Positions 9,561 to 20,510 of a DNA stretch of 64,000 nt are shown piece by piece. Positions within the stretch are counted from its first letter, which is position 1. Each line of letters starts with the position of its first letter. The stretch lies in assembly GCA_037176705.1 (NCBI GenBank), contig CM073895.1, forward strand, positions 3,515,051 to 3,579,050. Direction: 5' to 3'. The notes beneath the pieces were generated by a model. It had not been told where the DNA came from and made no database searches. It saw nothing but the letters and a program-made list of their open reading frames with translations. The translations under genes and the position numbers were made by a program. The DNA is from Molossus alvarezi. Its lineage: Eukaryota; Chordata; Mammalia; Chiroptera; Molossidae.

Positions 9561-11060
9561 GTTTGCTTATTAGCTATAACTTTTGGGGTTCCTGTTTTAA
9601 TTTTAGTGGTCACTTTAGTACACAGCTTTAATTTGTGACAGTGTGTCGAACACTAGTATACCACTTCATGTACAGTATAAGAACCTCAGAAAAGCATAGT
9701 TGCATTCGTCTCTCCAGCCTTTATACTACTGTTATTTTGAATTTTACTTTATATATGTTATAGACCCAAATATATTGTTATTTTTTAAGTTTTCCCTGAA
9801 AGATACTTAAACAATAAAAAGTACATATTTTTTTATGAACTGAACAGTTCTGGTGCTCTTCATTCTTCATGTAGATCTATATTTTCATCTGGTATCACTT
9901 TCCTTCTGTCCAATGGACTCTGTTTTGATTCTTTTAAGATGGGTCTGCTTATGATGAGTGATTTCAGCTTTTGAATGTTTAGAACAGGCTTTATTTTGCC
10001 TTATTTTGTAAACATACTTCCACTGGGTATATAAATCTAGATTGGTAATGTTTCTCTTCAGTATTTAAAGATGCTGCTGCACCATCTTCATGTTTGCCCT
10101 GCGTTCCACAACAAATCTGCTGTTTCTTCGCCTTTGTTTCTCTCTGTCTGATATTCTCAGCTTGCTCTTAAGATTTTTCTCTTTATCACTGGTGCAGAAA
10201 CACTGGTTATCATATGCCTTACTTTAGTTTCTTCAATAAAACCATGTGGCTTAGGTTTCACATTTTCTTGAGTTTGCTGGGCTTTTTGGATCTGGGGGTT
10301 TCGAATTTTCATCAAATTTGGATGAATGTGGGCCATCCTTCATTCAAATATGTTTTCTGCCTGTCTCCTCCTTTCATTCCTTCCTCGGGGAATCCAATTA
10401 TGCACACGTTAATCTACGTACAGCTGTCCTACAGCTCACTGTTGTTTTCTTAATTCTTTTTTCTGTGTGTTGTATTTAGATGGTTCCTATTACTGTCTTC
10501 ACAGTCACCACTTTTTTTTTTTTTCCACACTGCCCATTGGCCATTCATCCCACCAGTAAATACTTCATCTCGGACATTGTTGTTTTCGTTTCTAGAAATT
10601 TGATTTGAGCTTTATTTATTTATTTACTTTTTTACATCTTCTAGGTCTTAACTTAATTGAGCCTACAGTGGAGTTCTAATAACTGTTTTGATGTCTTTGT
10701 CTGTCTGCTAGTTCTATGATCGGCATCCATTCTGAGTCCATTTAAATGGACTTTTCCCCTCCTCGTGTGTCACATTTTCTGCTTTTTGCGATTAGCTTGT
10801 AAACATTATAAATTTCACCCTTTCAGGTGATAAACATACACTGGAAACTGTTCAATCTTTTAGAGTCTTGCTTGTTACATGTGTCAGGTCAGACGAGTGC
10901 AGCCGTGGGTCTAGGGCTAATGGTCTCCCACTACTGCAGAAAGACCCTTCTGAGGGCTTTACCCTGTGCCTGTGAATAATGAGGTCTCCCTCATTATACC
11001 AGTCTGGCTGGTGCAGGAGATACTACTCCCGGACTAGTGTGAGTACTGAATACTCTTGTG

Positions 11061-14000
11061 ATTCGCTAAAAGTTCCCTGAGTGTGTCTCAAGCACAGCCC
11101 CAGTGGCCGGATTGATAGTAAACCAGATTTTCCATGGAGTGTCCACGCCCAGTGAGGAGGAAGAACACCTTCGCTGGGTGTTCTCCGTCTTCATACCATG
11201 AGCTCCAGTCTCTTTGGTTTCCGTGAAGCTGGACTGAACCCTGTTCGATCTTGGTTTCAAAAGCTTTGAGCGAACACTTGAGTCAGTTGAAGGCCCAGAG
11301 GTAAACTGTCCTTTATGTGCAACGAGTGTTTTCCCATTTCCCCCAGACACATGATACAGAAAACAAGCACTTGAGATGAAATGCAAAGACACACCTACGC
11401 TCTCCATCCTGGAGAACCCCAGGGCTCCCCTTGGGTCCTTCATGGACCCTAGAGATCAGCAACTTGAGATTTCCATAAACAGATCAGTCCTTTGTGTCCA
11501 AAGCAGAGCTGAGACCTGACACATGAACGGTAAGATGCAATCACACGGTGTTTGAGCGGTGCTTTGGGGCACCCAGTACTTCTCAAACTCCCCTGGATCC
11601 CTATGTACCCAAAAGCACCTTAATATTAGAATAACCTTTAGCCACACACTGTTCTCTCAAGATGCTCAAGACAATTCCATTTGGTTCATGGAGACATAGA
11701 GGCCCTGTCATCTCAACACCAGAACATTTACTTCTTTAAACCTTATGCTAGGGACAGTTTGCTGGTTGCCATCCTGAAGAATGTGTTTGTCTGTTTCTTT
11801 ATTCAACAAAAAATGGATCAAGCACCACTGGAGCCCCAAGTACTTTGCCGGCCAGGATGAAAAGAAGAACAGTCTTTGTTTTCCACACAACTCCTTCTGG
11901 CCCTGAGGGGCATCCTTGTATTAGGAACGAGATACCTTGGGTTCAAGCTGAAGGAATACATAGGGTTGTTTGTGAATTCAACAGGCACCCACTGAATATG
12001 TGTCTCATGGCAGCTCTGGGCTATATCTCTCAGGACACGGCTGTCCTCCACGTCCACCATGCCCACCAGTCTGGGTATTCCATCTTCCTCCTAATGGCTG
12101 GCCGTTCTTTTGAGTTCTTGGGATCGCTGTTCTGACTGTACATGCCATGGAGCCCATTTAGGGAGGCTCCCTCAGTGAAATGGCTGTGCGGACCCAGCAC
12201 GAACCTCACCGCCACATGAGGACCCCAAAATGAAAAGGGCAGAGCCCCAGTCTATTCGGCTTGCTGTGCAATAGTCCAGGGACCCCCAGTGACAGCCTCT
12301 CACAGAAGAGGCTGGACCAGACGCTCCTAATCAAGTGAGGTGATGAATGAAGAGAACAGAAAATATTCAGATAGTTGGCCGTTTGTCACAAGCAGTGAAT
12401 TCCTGAGCAAGAATGAACCGTGTCGTAACCGTCAACTGTGGATGTGGTCTCTGTGGCTGCTTCCATCTCAGGAGATGGCGATGGCTGAAATCCTCTCAGC
12501 AGGTGGGTTTCTACGGACTCCCTGGTCTCAGGGTTTCTGCTGCCTGGTCTCCAACAGTGCATCAGTTGCCTGCCGTGTTCACAGGTGACGAGGAGTAACA
12601 TACATGCACTGAGCCCCTGAGGGGCTTATCACCAAGTGTGCTGAGTTAACACACTAAGACCAAAGCACACAACCATTCACTCGCCCATTCATCCATAAAA
12701 GGCGTGTTCCGCCTTTGAAGGAATTCTGCAGTGTGGTATGGGAATTCCAAAGGGTCCACCCCGTCAACGTGCCTGGCACATGGAAAGTGTACAAGTAGTA
12801 TGTGTTACACGGATGAAAGAGTGAGAGAATGTGTTTGGGATCGGAAGCGACTTTCACGTGGAGTATTTGCTCTGAGTAGAAGCGTCTTCGGGGGAAGAGG
12901 CACAGCGTTGGAAAACAGAGCCTGGGTTTGAGGGGAAGGAAGCCGTGCAGTTTACCTGGAGCCTGGGTGTGTGCAGGAAGGTGTGGGAACAAGTCTGGGG
13001 TGAAGGCAGGGACATCTCCCGGCAGCTTAATGCAAGCGTCCCAGTCAAGGTGCCACCGTGACGGTGCTTGTCCTTACAGATCGTGCTTGTTGATACCAGA
13101 GTAACTAGTGCCTTTTAGAGTCCGGGTTCTCCCATGAGACGGGACCAACAGGGCATGTCTACAGGAAGAGGTTGAATATTACAGAGGCTGAGAAGTCCCA
13201 GAACCTGCTCTGTGCAAGCCGGAGACCAGGAAGGCCGGTGGTATCGCTCTAGTCCAAGTCCAAAGGCCTGAGACCCAGAGGTGACCAGGGCCGGAGGAGA
13301 ACAGCACCCAGGCTCCGGCAACCAGGTGGGCAGAGAGGATCCCTGTCTCCCTCTGCCTCTCTGCTCTGTCCACGCCCTTGGCAGGTTCGGTAAGGCCCAC
13401 CCACACTGGGCAGGGCGAGCCGCTGTGTGGACTGAGCCCCCGAACCCAAGGCTCACTCCATCCGGAAACACCTTCATAGACACCCCCAGAAATAAGGTCG
13501 AGCCAACTACCTGGACAGCCTGTGACCCAGGCAAGTCGGTACCTGGAATTAGCCAGCATGGTCCATTTAGAGAAAACCAACTAATTTCACAAAGCAGGTG
13601 TCCTCTCTGAGACTGAAAGTTGTATCTAAGAACGGGGCCTGAGGCTCCATAGAATGGAGCCAACAGCACAGCCTCGCTCCCCCTGGGCAGAAACCATCGC
13701 TTGTCACAGCTGACCTTCGGGAGGAGGGAGTACGTACCCTAGACTGAAGACGCGCCCCTGGTCAATCCACTTTCTCTTTCATTCAGAGGGAAACTCTTGG
13801 CCCTTATTCAGCCCTAACCCAGCTCTGCAGGGGGCACCTCCCTGTCTAACTACATCGCGTGGTCACAGCGCCAACTGCCCGTCACTGGCCAGGAAAACCG
13901 CTTCAACCCACACACCCTGGTCTGGACCCCTGTGACGGGAGGAAGACATACAGCCCGCACGGTGACTCGGTGACGGAGTGGACGGCCACACGTACGCTAT

Positions 14001-14854
14001 TCCAGACAGTGGGGACAGCCTCTGGTCCCCCCGTCTCCATCTGGAAGCCGTTTCTCCCCTTCTCCCCCGATGTGCTGTGCTACCGCCTGGATAGCTCATG
14101 TTCGTCCTATTACAGCTGGAGCTTTAAAAGGCAACTCCAGTGTGGCGGAGGCGACTGTGTTTTCTGGAACTTTTCCTCTCCGAGGCATCGTAACCCTTCA
14201 GGGGGAATTTAGGAACGAGAGAGACCCATCCGTCATGTACTGGTCGTGCGGAGGTGGGGTCGTTTTCAGGCAGCCGGGAAATGCCCAGGCAGCAGTGAGG
14301 ATGATTTGAGGCCGTAACTGCTGTGTTGTTTAAATAACACTGGATGGAGACCGCAGGAGTTGGCGCCGGCGCGGGAGGGAGAATGCCGCTCCGCTGCCAT
14401 CATTTCCCGGGTGTCGGGGGACGTCGGAGCTCGCGACGCCTCCAAATGGAAAACTGTGCACCGTTGCCAGGGGAAGGGGGGGGGCGGTCCCGGCCAGATG
14501 TCTCCTGTGGCTCTGCGACCCCCGGGTCAGTGGCCGTGCAGAGGGGCTCAGAAGCTGCAGCGCCCTCCACAGTGAGACGCGACGGCCAGCACACTGCTTC
14601 GCTTCGAGTGCCTGCTTACTTGGGGTGTCCTTGAGGAGCCGATGAGAACGACAGGGGGTGGCTGAAATGTGACAGCATCGCGGCCACCCTGCACCTTGAG
14701 CTCTGAGTCCTGCTCGAGGGCTTTGCACGAACATGGCCCTTTAACCCCGAGCGGCTCCCCCGTGTGAATGGGCCCCAGCCCTCCTGTCCCTCAGTGCCAG
14801 CTGGAAATCCGGGGTCCATCACCAAAGCCCTCCTCGAAAACAACCCCGACTTAC
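11061..14854. other. Long unique stretch, no gene recognised
   Basis: No firm repeat is seen. Two places resemble diverged tails of old L2/MIR-like repeats (TTTATTCAACAAAAAATGG near 11799 and AATTCAACAGGCACCCACTG near 11976). 14070-14320 is a balanced island, and 14350-14470 is CpG-rich (GGCGCCGGCGCGGG). The 184-codon minus frame at 13115-13669 lacks recognisable features and I read it as chance. Confidence 0.4.
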
Positions 14855-14864
14855 CTTCCTTCTT

Positions 14865-15089
14865 CTTTTTTTTTTTTTTTTTTTCAGATACAGCAGGAGG
14901 GAGAGAGGGGGGACGAGAGAGAAACATCGATGTGAGCGAGACATATCGAGTGGTTGCCACCCACACAACCCAACCGGGGCCGGGGACAAACTGCAACCGA
15001 GGTACGTGCCCTTAGCGGGAACTGAACCCGGGTCTGTCTGGTCCGCAGACCGACGCTCCAACCACTGAGCCAAACTGGCCAGGGCTGCG
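14865..15089 (-). mobile_element. Ves-type SINE, full length, longer subtype
   Basis: Reversed SINE with a T-tract at 14866-14884, ACATCGATGTGAGCGAG, CCCAACCGGGGCCGGGGAC and head end CCAAACTGGCCAGGGCT. Target duplication CTTCCTTCTT lies at 14855-14864 and 15090-15099. The tail lacks the GTCCTCGGGTGAGG block present at 9.3 kb. Confidence 0.95.
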
Positions 15090-15239
15090 CTTCCTTCTTT
15101 GACACTTGGAACAAAATCCTACTCTGGACAGTTCACCCAACCACGAGTCCCCTTCGTCACTGTGCCCGAGAGGCAGACATGTGCGGGAGCGAATCTAATG
15201 AGACAGGCTGACAGGTTCACTTTAAATTCAGGGGCAGAA

Positions 15240-16785
15240 ACGTCTCAGCTTGGTCCTCGGTGCGTTCATTGCCCGCCTCCCTCTGACACAGCTGCCCCCG
15301 TCCTCACGTCTCCCACCCTCCCTGCTCCATGGACTCCCCTCACAGCTACTCATCGTCCATCTGCCCTTCCTCGGCCGAAGTAGACCCGGGGCCCTGTGTC
15401 TCCCTTCCCCCCTCTCCTTCCCGGGTGAGACTGCGCCTCCACCTCTTCCCGACATCCCTGCACCGGGTCCTCCCTCTGAGCGGCACCGACAACCTCCACC
15501 TGATCGTTTCTCTGTGAGCATCCGACACGCCCCAGGAAGCCTCTGAAAAAGTAGAGAGCAGTCCGGCCGCTCTGGCTCAGTGGCTGAGCGTCGACCCTGC
15601 GCCAAGAGGTCGCTGGTTCAATTCCTGGTCAGGACGCGTGCCCGGGGCCTGGTCCCCAGTGGGGGGCGTGCAGGAGGCTGCCAATCAATGTTGTCTCTCA
15701 TCCATGTTTCTATCTCTCTCTCCCTCTCTCTCTAAAATCAATAAAGGAAAAACAAAAAGTAGGGAGCGTTTGCGCACATCTGCCCCGGCTCCGGTCAGAG
15801 GCAAAGCTCCTTGGAGGGGGCTCGATGCCCTCCCACCTGCAGCCCCTTCCTGACTCCTTCTCCTCTGCTTTCTGCCCCAGGGTCTCCCCACAAAAGACTC
15901 GCGTCAACGTCACCAAAGCCAAGGAGAATTCCCTTTTCCCCAACACGTCCTGGGGGCGGCGCACTCCCGGCCCCTCCCCGCTCTGTGCACTGCCCCTCCG
16001 CTGCCAGCCTGGCAGTCTGGGTGTCCTCCCTCTGTTCCGGGCCCCCGTCCGTCCTTGTCATGAGTGCCTCCTACTCTGACTTCCCGGTGTGGGCCTTGTT
16101 CCAGGTTCCGCTCGTGTCTCCTTCGCCTGCACTCGGAGGACCTCACTGCACCGCCTTCAGACAACCCCCTGAACCCCGTCTGTGCACCTCGGGTCCTCTG
16201 CCCCGCACAGCCCGGGGCATCTCCGAGCTTCTGTCTTGCGGGTATTTAACCTCTTTACTCCTCTGCGCAGACCTCGCTGTGACACCCACTGCACTTCAAA
16301 CAGAAGCCAAACTTCTGGCCACGTCCCGCAAGGTCACGCTTGGCTCATGGGCCCTGTCTGGCTCAACTGGGCCACACTTCCTGTCGTCCACTTGATTCTG
16401 TGGGACCAGACCCCTCACTGCCGTGGCTGTCCACGCCTCTTTGCCACCTCGTGGCGGCCCCCACGCCGGGGTCCTGGCCCCGACCTTGCCAGGTGGCCGC
16501 TTGCTGCCTCTCCGCTCAGCTCCCACTCTCCTGCCGTCGCCTCGGGGTTGGCCCGTCCGAGGGGCTCCCCACTGTTCTCTGATCGCCGTGCTCATGTTCC
16601 TCGGCCCCGCGCAGTTTGGAAACGTACATTCAGTCACACACGTCTCGTGTACTGTCTGACTCTCCAGCTCAACAGTAAGCGTCATAAGGGGAGACCCCCC
16701 GTTGGCATTTGCCCCCGAGTCTCTGGCCCTCAGCTCAGCGCTGCACCAAGTGGGTGGTCTGGAAATGCCGGGTGAGTCGAACCTC
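15240..16785 (+). mobile_element. LINE-2 (L2) fragment, interrupted by a SINE
   Basis: The clearest part is the 3' end at 16670-16785: ACAGTAAGCGTCATAAGGGG, then CCCTCAGCTCAGCGCTGCAC and GGTGGTCTGGAAATGCCGGG, a degenerate form of the L2 'TAAGCTCC...GGGACTTTGT...CCCAGCGCCTAG...' ending. The pyrimidine-rich text upstream is compatible with L2 ORF2, but its left boundary is uncertain. The SINE at 15560-15753 lies within this span. Confidence 0.55.
15560..15753 (+). mobile_element. Ves-type SINE, short-body subtype
   Basis: Head GGCTCAGTGGCTGAGCGTCG, B-box-like GGTTCAATTCCTGGTC, body CCCCAGTGGGGGGCGTGC, CCATGTTTCTATCTCTC and tail CTAAAATCAATAAAGG. Imperfect flanking copies of AAAAAGTAGAGAGC (15546-15559) and AAAAAGTAGGGAGC (15754-15767) form the target duplication. 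Confidence 0.95.
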
Positions 16786-17149
16786 CCACGTCTCCCGTGC
16801 ACCGGCCTGTGCTGCCATCTAACTGCTTCTTCACGGTGCTGAGTGGTTTCCTGGCTGCACCTGGCTTCCCACAGCTCCCTCCAGAACGTCCTTCCTGAGT
16901 CCCCTCAAATGCCCCAAAGACGCCCTTCTGAGGGCTCGGTGGAAAAGCCGTCTCGGAGTGGTGTTCGGGGATTCACGCAGCAGACGTCTCGGCCCCCGCT
17001 CTCCTCACTAGGCTGCCCAGCCACCGCAGTGTCCCGATGAGAGGGTGGCGTCTCCCCGGGGGACCCAGGTTCCTGCAGGCAGGGACCAGGCCCTGCGTTC
17101 CCGGCACCTCTGGGCTCCTCGGCTCTATCAGTTACTCCGACGTCTGTTG
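16786..17149. other. Unclassified GC-rich stretch
   Basis: A phrase near 17066-17110 (GGTTCCTGCAGGCAGGGACC) recalls an L2 3' end but is too short to call. Confidence 0.35.
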
Positions 17150-17290
17150 AGAGAAACTATCACTCCCTGTCTCTCTCTCTTTTTTTTTTTTAAGTAAAAC
17201 ATGACAGAACAGGCAATATTTCAAATCAGATCACTTCCGGAGGCTCCCAGATAAGCACTCGTCCTATTTACTTCAACTTCAATTAATATC
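17150..17290. other. AT-rich island, candidate conserved element
   Basis: Contains a T-tract (17180-17192), GCAATATTTCAAATCAGATC and CTTCAATTAATATCGG. No repeat is recognised. Confidence 0.25.
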
Positions 17291-17804
17291 GGATCCTGGC
17301 AGCTCAGACATCGGGTCCCTTCCTTCTCTGGCACGGTCCCTGCTCTTCGGCATCCGCCGCGGCTCCGGGGCCAGACGGAGGGGCCAAGGGCTGCCGTCTT
17401 GGGAGTCGCTTAGTGGATGTTAGACGGGGCCCTTCCCTTGGCTTGTTTACTTTCTCAGTAAGCCAGCCAGGCACCGGGCGGGACGAGGAGGAGAAAAACG
17501 CGCCCCTTAATCCTGAAGGGCTTAGCGGCAAAGCACCCAGGGACGGAGCCCGAGGTTACAGGCCTGTCTCCCACGTGGAAAAGACCACCTACGCCCAGGA
17601 CCGTCCAGGCCAGCTCCCTCCCAGACGCTGTGGGCAGACAGTGTGACGGCGGTACCAGGGACATTTTGTACGTCTGCCCTCCACAGGCCGTGTTAGATGA
17701 AGTGATAGAAACGGCGATTTTTTCACTTGATTGACCGGACTATGCCTGTTCAAAGGGCAGTCTTCCGGGAACGACTAACCGCTCAGGTGCGCTGGGTTCA
17801 GATC
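17291..17804. other. Unique stretch, nothing recognised
   Basis: Balanced to GC-rich sequence with no repeat or exon seen. Confidence 0.4.
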
Positions 17805-17814
17805 TACTCAGCTT

Positions 17815-18011
17815 GCCCCGGCCAGCTGGCTCAGTTGGTTGAGCATCGTCCCATGCACCGAAAGGTTGTGAGTTCAATTCCCGGTCAGGGCACATACCTA
17901 GGTTGTGGTTGATTCCCACTTGGGGTTCGTACAGGAGGCAACTGATCAATGTTTCTCTCTCACATTGAAGTCTCTCTCTCTCTCCTGCCACCTGTTCCTT
18001 TCTCTCTAAAA
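17815..18011 (+). mobile_element. Ves-type SINE, first of a tandem pair
   Basis: Head GGCTCAGTTGGTTGAGCATCG, B-box-like GAGTTCAATTCCCGGTC, body GATTCCCACTTGGGGTTCG and TCAATGTTTCTCTCTCAC. Only ten bases separate it from the next copy in the same orientation. Confidence 0.92.
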
Positions 18012-18021
18012 ACTCAGTGAG

Positions 18022-18203
18022 CTCGGCCGGTGTGGCTCAAGAGGTGGCCGGTTTGATTCCCGGTCAGGACACAAACCCAAGTTGTGGGCTCGCTCCCCAG
18101 TGAGGTGCATGCAGGAGGCGGCCAGTCGATGTTCTCTCTCATCGATGTTTCTGTCTCTCCCTCTCCCTTCTTCTCTCTCTAAAATCAATAAAGAAAAAAA
18201 ATA
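18022..18203 (+). mobile_element. Ves-type SINE with a deletion in the head, second of a tandem pair
   Basis: The start CTCGGCCGGTGTGGCTCA jumps straight to GAGGTGGCCGGTTTGATTCC, so about 24 bases carrying the A-box half of the tRNA-like promoter are absent. The body (CCCCAGTGAGGTGCATGC, CATCGATGTTTCTGTC) and tail AAAATCAATAAAG are intact. With half of its internal promoter lost it should not be transcribed by RNA polymerase III. Confidence 0.9.
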
Positions 18204-19384
18204 ATTGTTTTTACATGAGTGAAACATATCCTCGGTGAGGCTTACATAAATAAATAAAAGTCTCTCGGGGGGCCCGCGAGAAGCACCCATCACTGTGGTG
18301 ACCCTGTTCTGACCCACTCAGAGTAAACTGGGGATGACGTCCCGTCGGGACAGGTCAAGGTGAAAGGATGATGAACATTCCCACCCGGTGGTCAAAGAGC
18401 CTGCTGGCCCGGTTCCTACTTCTGCCAACACGCTGCGACGCCGTCATCAGATGCTCGGGGGAAATGACACGGAAGCTCTTCGGGAGACGGCTCTGTATGC
18501 GTATGTGCACGTGTGTCCATCTCTGTGCACGCTCCTCCCGAGTACCCCCAGGCACTTGCAAATATTTACCTTCAACATCGGTGAAGTCGGAGCTGCAGAG
18601 AGCCAGGGTTCCCCTGGGATGGCTCGTGGGCGGCACATCTGGGACGGCCCTCGGCTCGCTCGCCCACTGTCCACGGGAGGGAAGTTGTGTATATTACCTT
18701 GACCTCGAAGGCACCCTCGCCAGGGACGCCCAGAGCAGCTGCAGCCATCTGCGGCGGCTGCGTCCCGTTGCCATGGTGTCGGCGGGCACATCTGTTTCCA
18801 ACGGGAGCGCTTTTGTCTAAGAGTGGAGCCGTTCCTCCCCCCGTCTGCAAACGGCTACCGGGAGGCAAGCCGATGCAAAGTGACATCTGGGCCCCTGTTG
18901 GCATGTGCGAGGTGATTCCCTTGCTTCTATCCTGTAACGAAGTCGGTTCGGTTCCAGAGGCTCCTAGGAGGGGGTTTCCAAGAACCCTTCCTCCCCCACA
19001 CGGACCCCTCGCTGGATGTCATCGGTCCGCGCAAAGCCCCCGCCTTGCCTCCGTGTCCTCAGTAGATCCAGACATGAATCTTAGCACAGCAGGTGAAATT
19101 GCCGTCGCATAGGGCCCCGTCGGGTAAGAGAAGGGGCCATGTCCCTCTCTGTCCCCGCTCCAGACAGAAGGGTCTCTGCCCCCAGGATGGCTGGTGGTCC
19201 CTCCAGGGCTGGAGTCTAGGAGGGCTGTTTCCTGGTCGCTATTTATTAACTGAAGTATTGACAGATTGAATGTGATGCTTTAGACTTGAGGCTGAGTTTG
19301 GGGTTCTATGACTCACAAATATCATGGAATTAGGGGGCTTGGTTGACGCATTTCCTTGGCACGTGCTGTCTAGGTCATCAGGGG
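18204..19384. other. Unique stretch, nothing recognised
   Basis: GC-rich with overlapping frames on both strands, none recognisable. The frames around 18368-18820 share the same DNA in several phases, a sign of low stop-codon density and not of selection. Confidence 0.4.
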
Positions 19385-19870
19385 GCCAGATTTCAACACC
19401 GGGGTGCCGGCAGAGTCTGCATCCAGTGAGGACCCCCTTCTGGTTCTGTGGCCTCACCTGGTGGGAGGGGGAAGGGAGCTCCCTGAGGTCTTTTTATTTT
19501 TTAATTTCTTTTTCTTTGTTGATTTTAGAGAGAGAGGAAAGAAGAGGGAAAGAGAGAAACATCGATGAGAGAGAACATCGATTGGTTGCCTCCTGCAGGC
19601 CCCCCACTGGGGATCGGGCCTACAACCTGGGCATGTGCCTTGACCGGGAATTGAACTGGTGACCCCGTGGTGCATGGATCGACCCTCAACCACTAAGCCA
19701 CACTGGGTGGGCCTCCCTGAGGTCTTTTTCATAAGGACACTAACCCCATTCACGAGGGCTCCACCCTCACGACCTCATGTAACCCTAATCACCTCCCAAA
19801 GGCCCCCTCTTTTCACATCATTGAGGGTTACATGGATTTTGGGGAGCCACAAGCATTTAGCCCACAACAC
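19385..19870 (-). mobile_element. MaLR-type LTR (MLT1-like), interrupted by a SINE
   Basis: Reversed LTR text runs GGCAGAGTCTGCATCCAGTG, then after the SINE resumes as ATAAGGACACTAACCCCATT, ACGAGGGCTCCACCCTCACG, TAATCACCTCCCAAAGGCCC and ATGGATTTTGGGGAGCCAC. Removing the SINE and one target copy restores a continuous LTR reading. Confidence 0.75.
19496..19712 (-). mobile_element. Ves-type SINE, short-body subtype
   Basis: Reversed copy with ACATCGATGAGAGAGAACAT, CCCCCCACTGGGGATCGGG and head end CACTAAGCCACACTGGG. A perfect 17-base target duplication CTCCCTGAGGTCTTTTT lies at 19479-19495 and 19713-19729, inside the LTR. Confidence 0.95.
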
Positions 19871-20380
19871 ACTCTAAAAAGCAAACAGACACGTACATTT
19901 TTTCTTGGTACATTTTCTTAATAAAAAGGAAAATTGTGTCTGTTTCATCTCAGGCATGTCTGATACGCTTTATACCTGGTTTGGGAGGTCTCCAATTACA
20001 CAGGCAACTTGCTTTGACATCTTAAATTCCATCTCCCCAAACACCCGTTTCCTGAAATTCTGAAGAGTTCTCCAAGGAAATGATCCGTCACTTCCTATCA
20101 GCATATCCCTGTATCCTTTCCAACATAGGGGCGGTCTGCCAATAGCACCCCAAGACCCATCCATCAGCTGAGAAGTGCTCTTCCTGAGACAGGGGTCCCC
20201 CACGCTCAGTCAGGAGAACTCCGGACACACCTGCACATGGACCATGTGTTGGAAATGCCTAATTCAGATAGATTTGTCCCCAGGATGATTGATTCCACAT
20301 CTCCGTCAAGCCTAGGTCATCAAGACAGGGAGAGCCCACTAAAGGTGTCACTCAAAATCCATACAGTGAAGCTTGATTTT
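19871..20380. other. Unclassified stretch
   Basis: AT-richer than the surroundings. No repeat or exon is recognised. Confidence 0.4.
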
Positions 20381-20396
20381 AAGAGTCAAACCTCTG

Positions 20397-20494
20397 CGCC
20401 CTGGCCGGTTTGGCTCAGCAGTTGAGCGTCGGCCTGCGGACCAGAGAGTCCCGAGTTCAGTTCCCGCTAGGGGCACGTACCACCAAATAAAGCA
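20397..20494 (+). mobile_element. Head-only Ves-type SINE with target duplication
   Basis: The copy runs from GCCCTGGCCGGTTTGGCTCAG through the B-box-like GAGTTCAGTTCCCGC to GGGGCACGTACC and then ends in a short A-rich tail (AAATAAAGC). No SINE body follows. Flanks AAGAGTCAAACCTCTG (20381-20396) and AAGAGTCAAACTTCTG (20495-20510) match at 15 of 16 bases. The unit therefore inserted as a complete short element. It is not a later truncation. Confidence 0.85.
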
Positions 20495-20510
20495 AAGAGT
20501 CAAACTTCTG

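Larger units (their letters stand above)
8636..11060 (-). mobile_element. Ancient LINE-1 (L1M-type), composite, interrupted by a SINE
   Basis: 8640-9050 matches the reversed L1 3' region (GTAGTTGACATATAATACACTGCAC; later GTGGCTGAGTAGTATTTTAG). From 9050 the text matches a different reversed part of old L1s, probably near the 5' end (GGTGCTCTTCATTCTTCATGTAG, TTTCTCTTTATCACTGG, TCATCAAATTTGG, AATAACTGTTTTGATGTC, GGTCTAGGGCTAATGG). The two parts are not neighbours in a full element, so this is either one internally deleted copy or two abutting L1s. A Ves SINE splits it at 9291-9543. No intact open frame remains. Confidence 0.75.

Noticed and set aside
15577..15632. tRNA gene in SINE heads
   Set aside because: The A- and B-box-like heads belong to SINEs with bodies and target duplications. 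They lack a foldable anticodon arm and acceptor stem.
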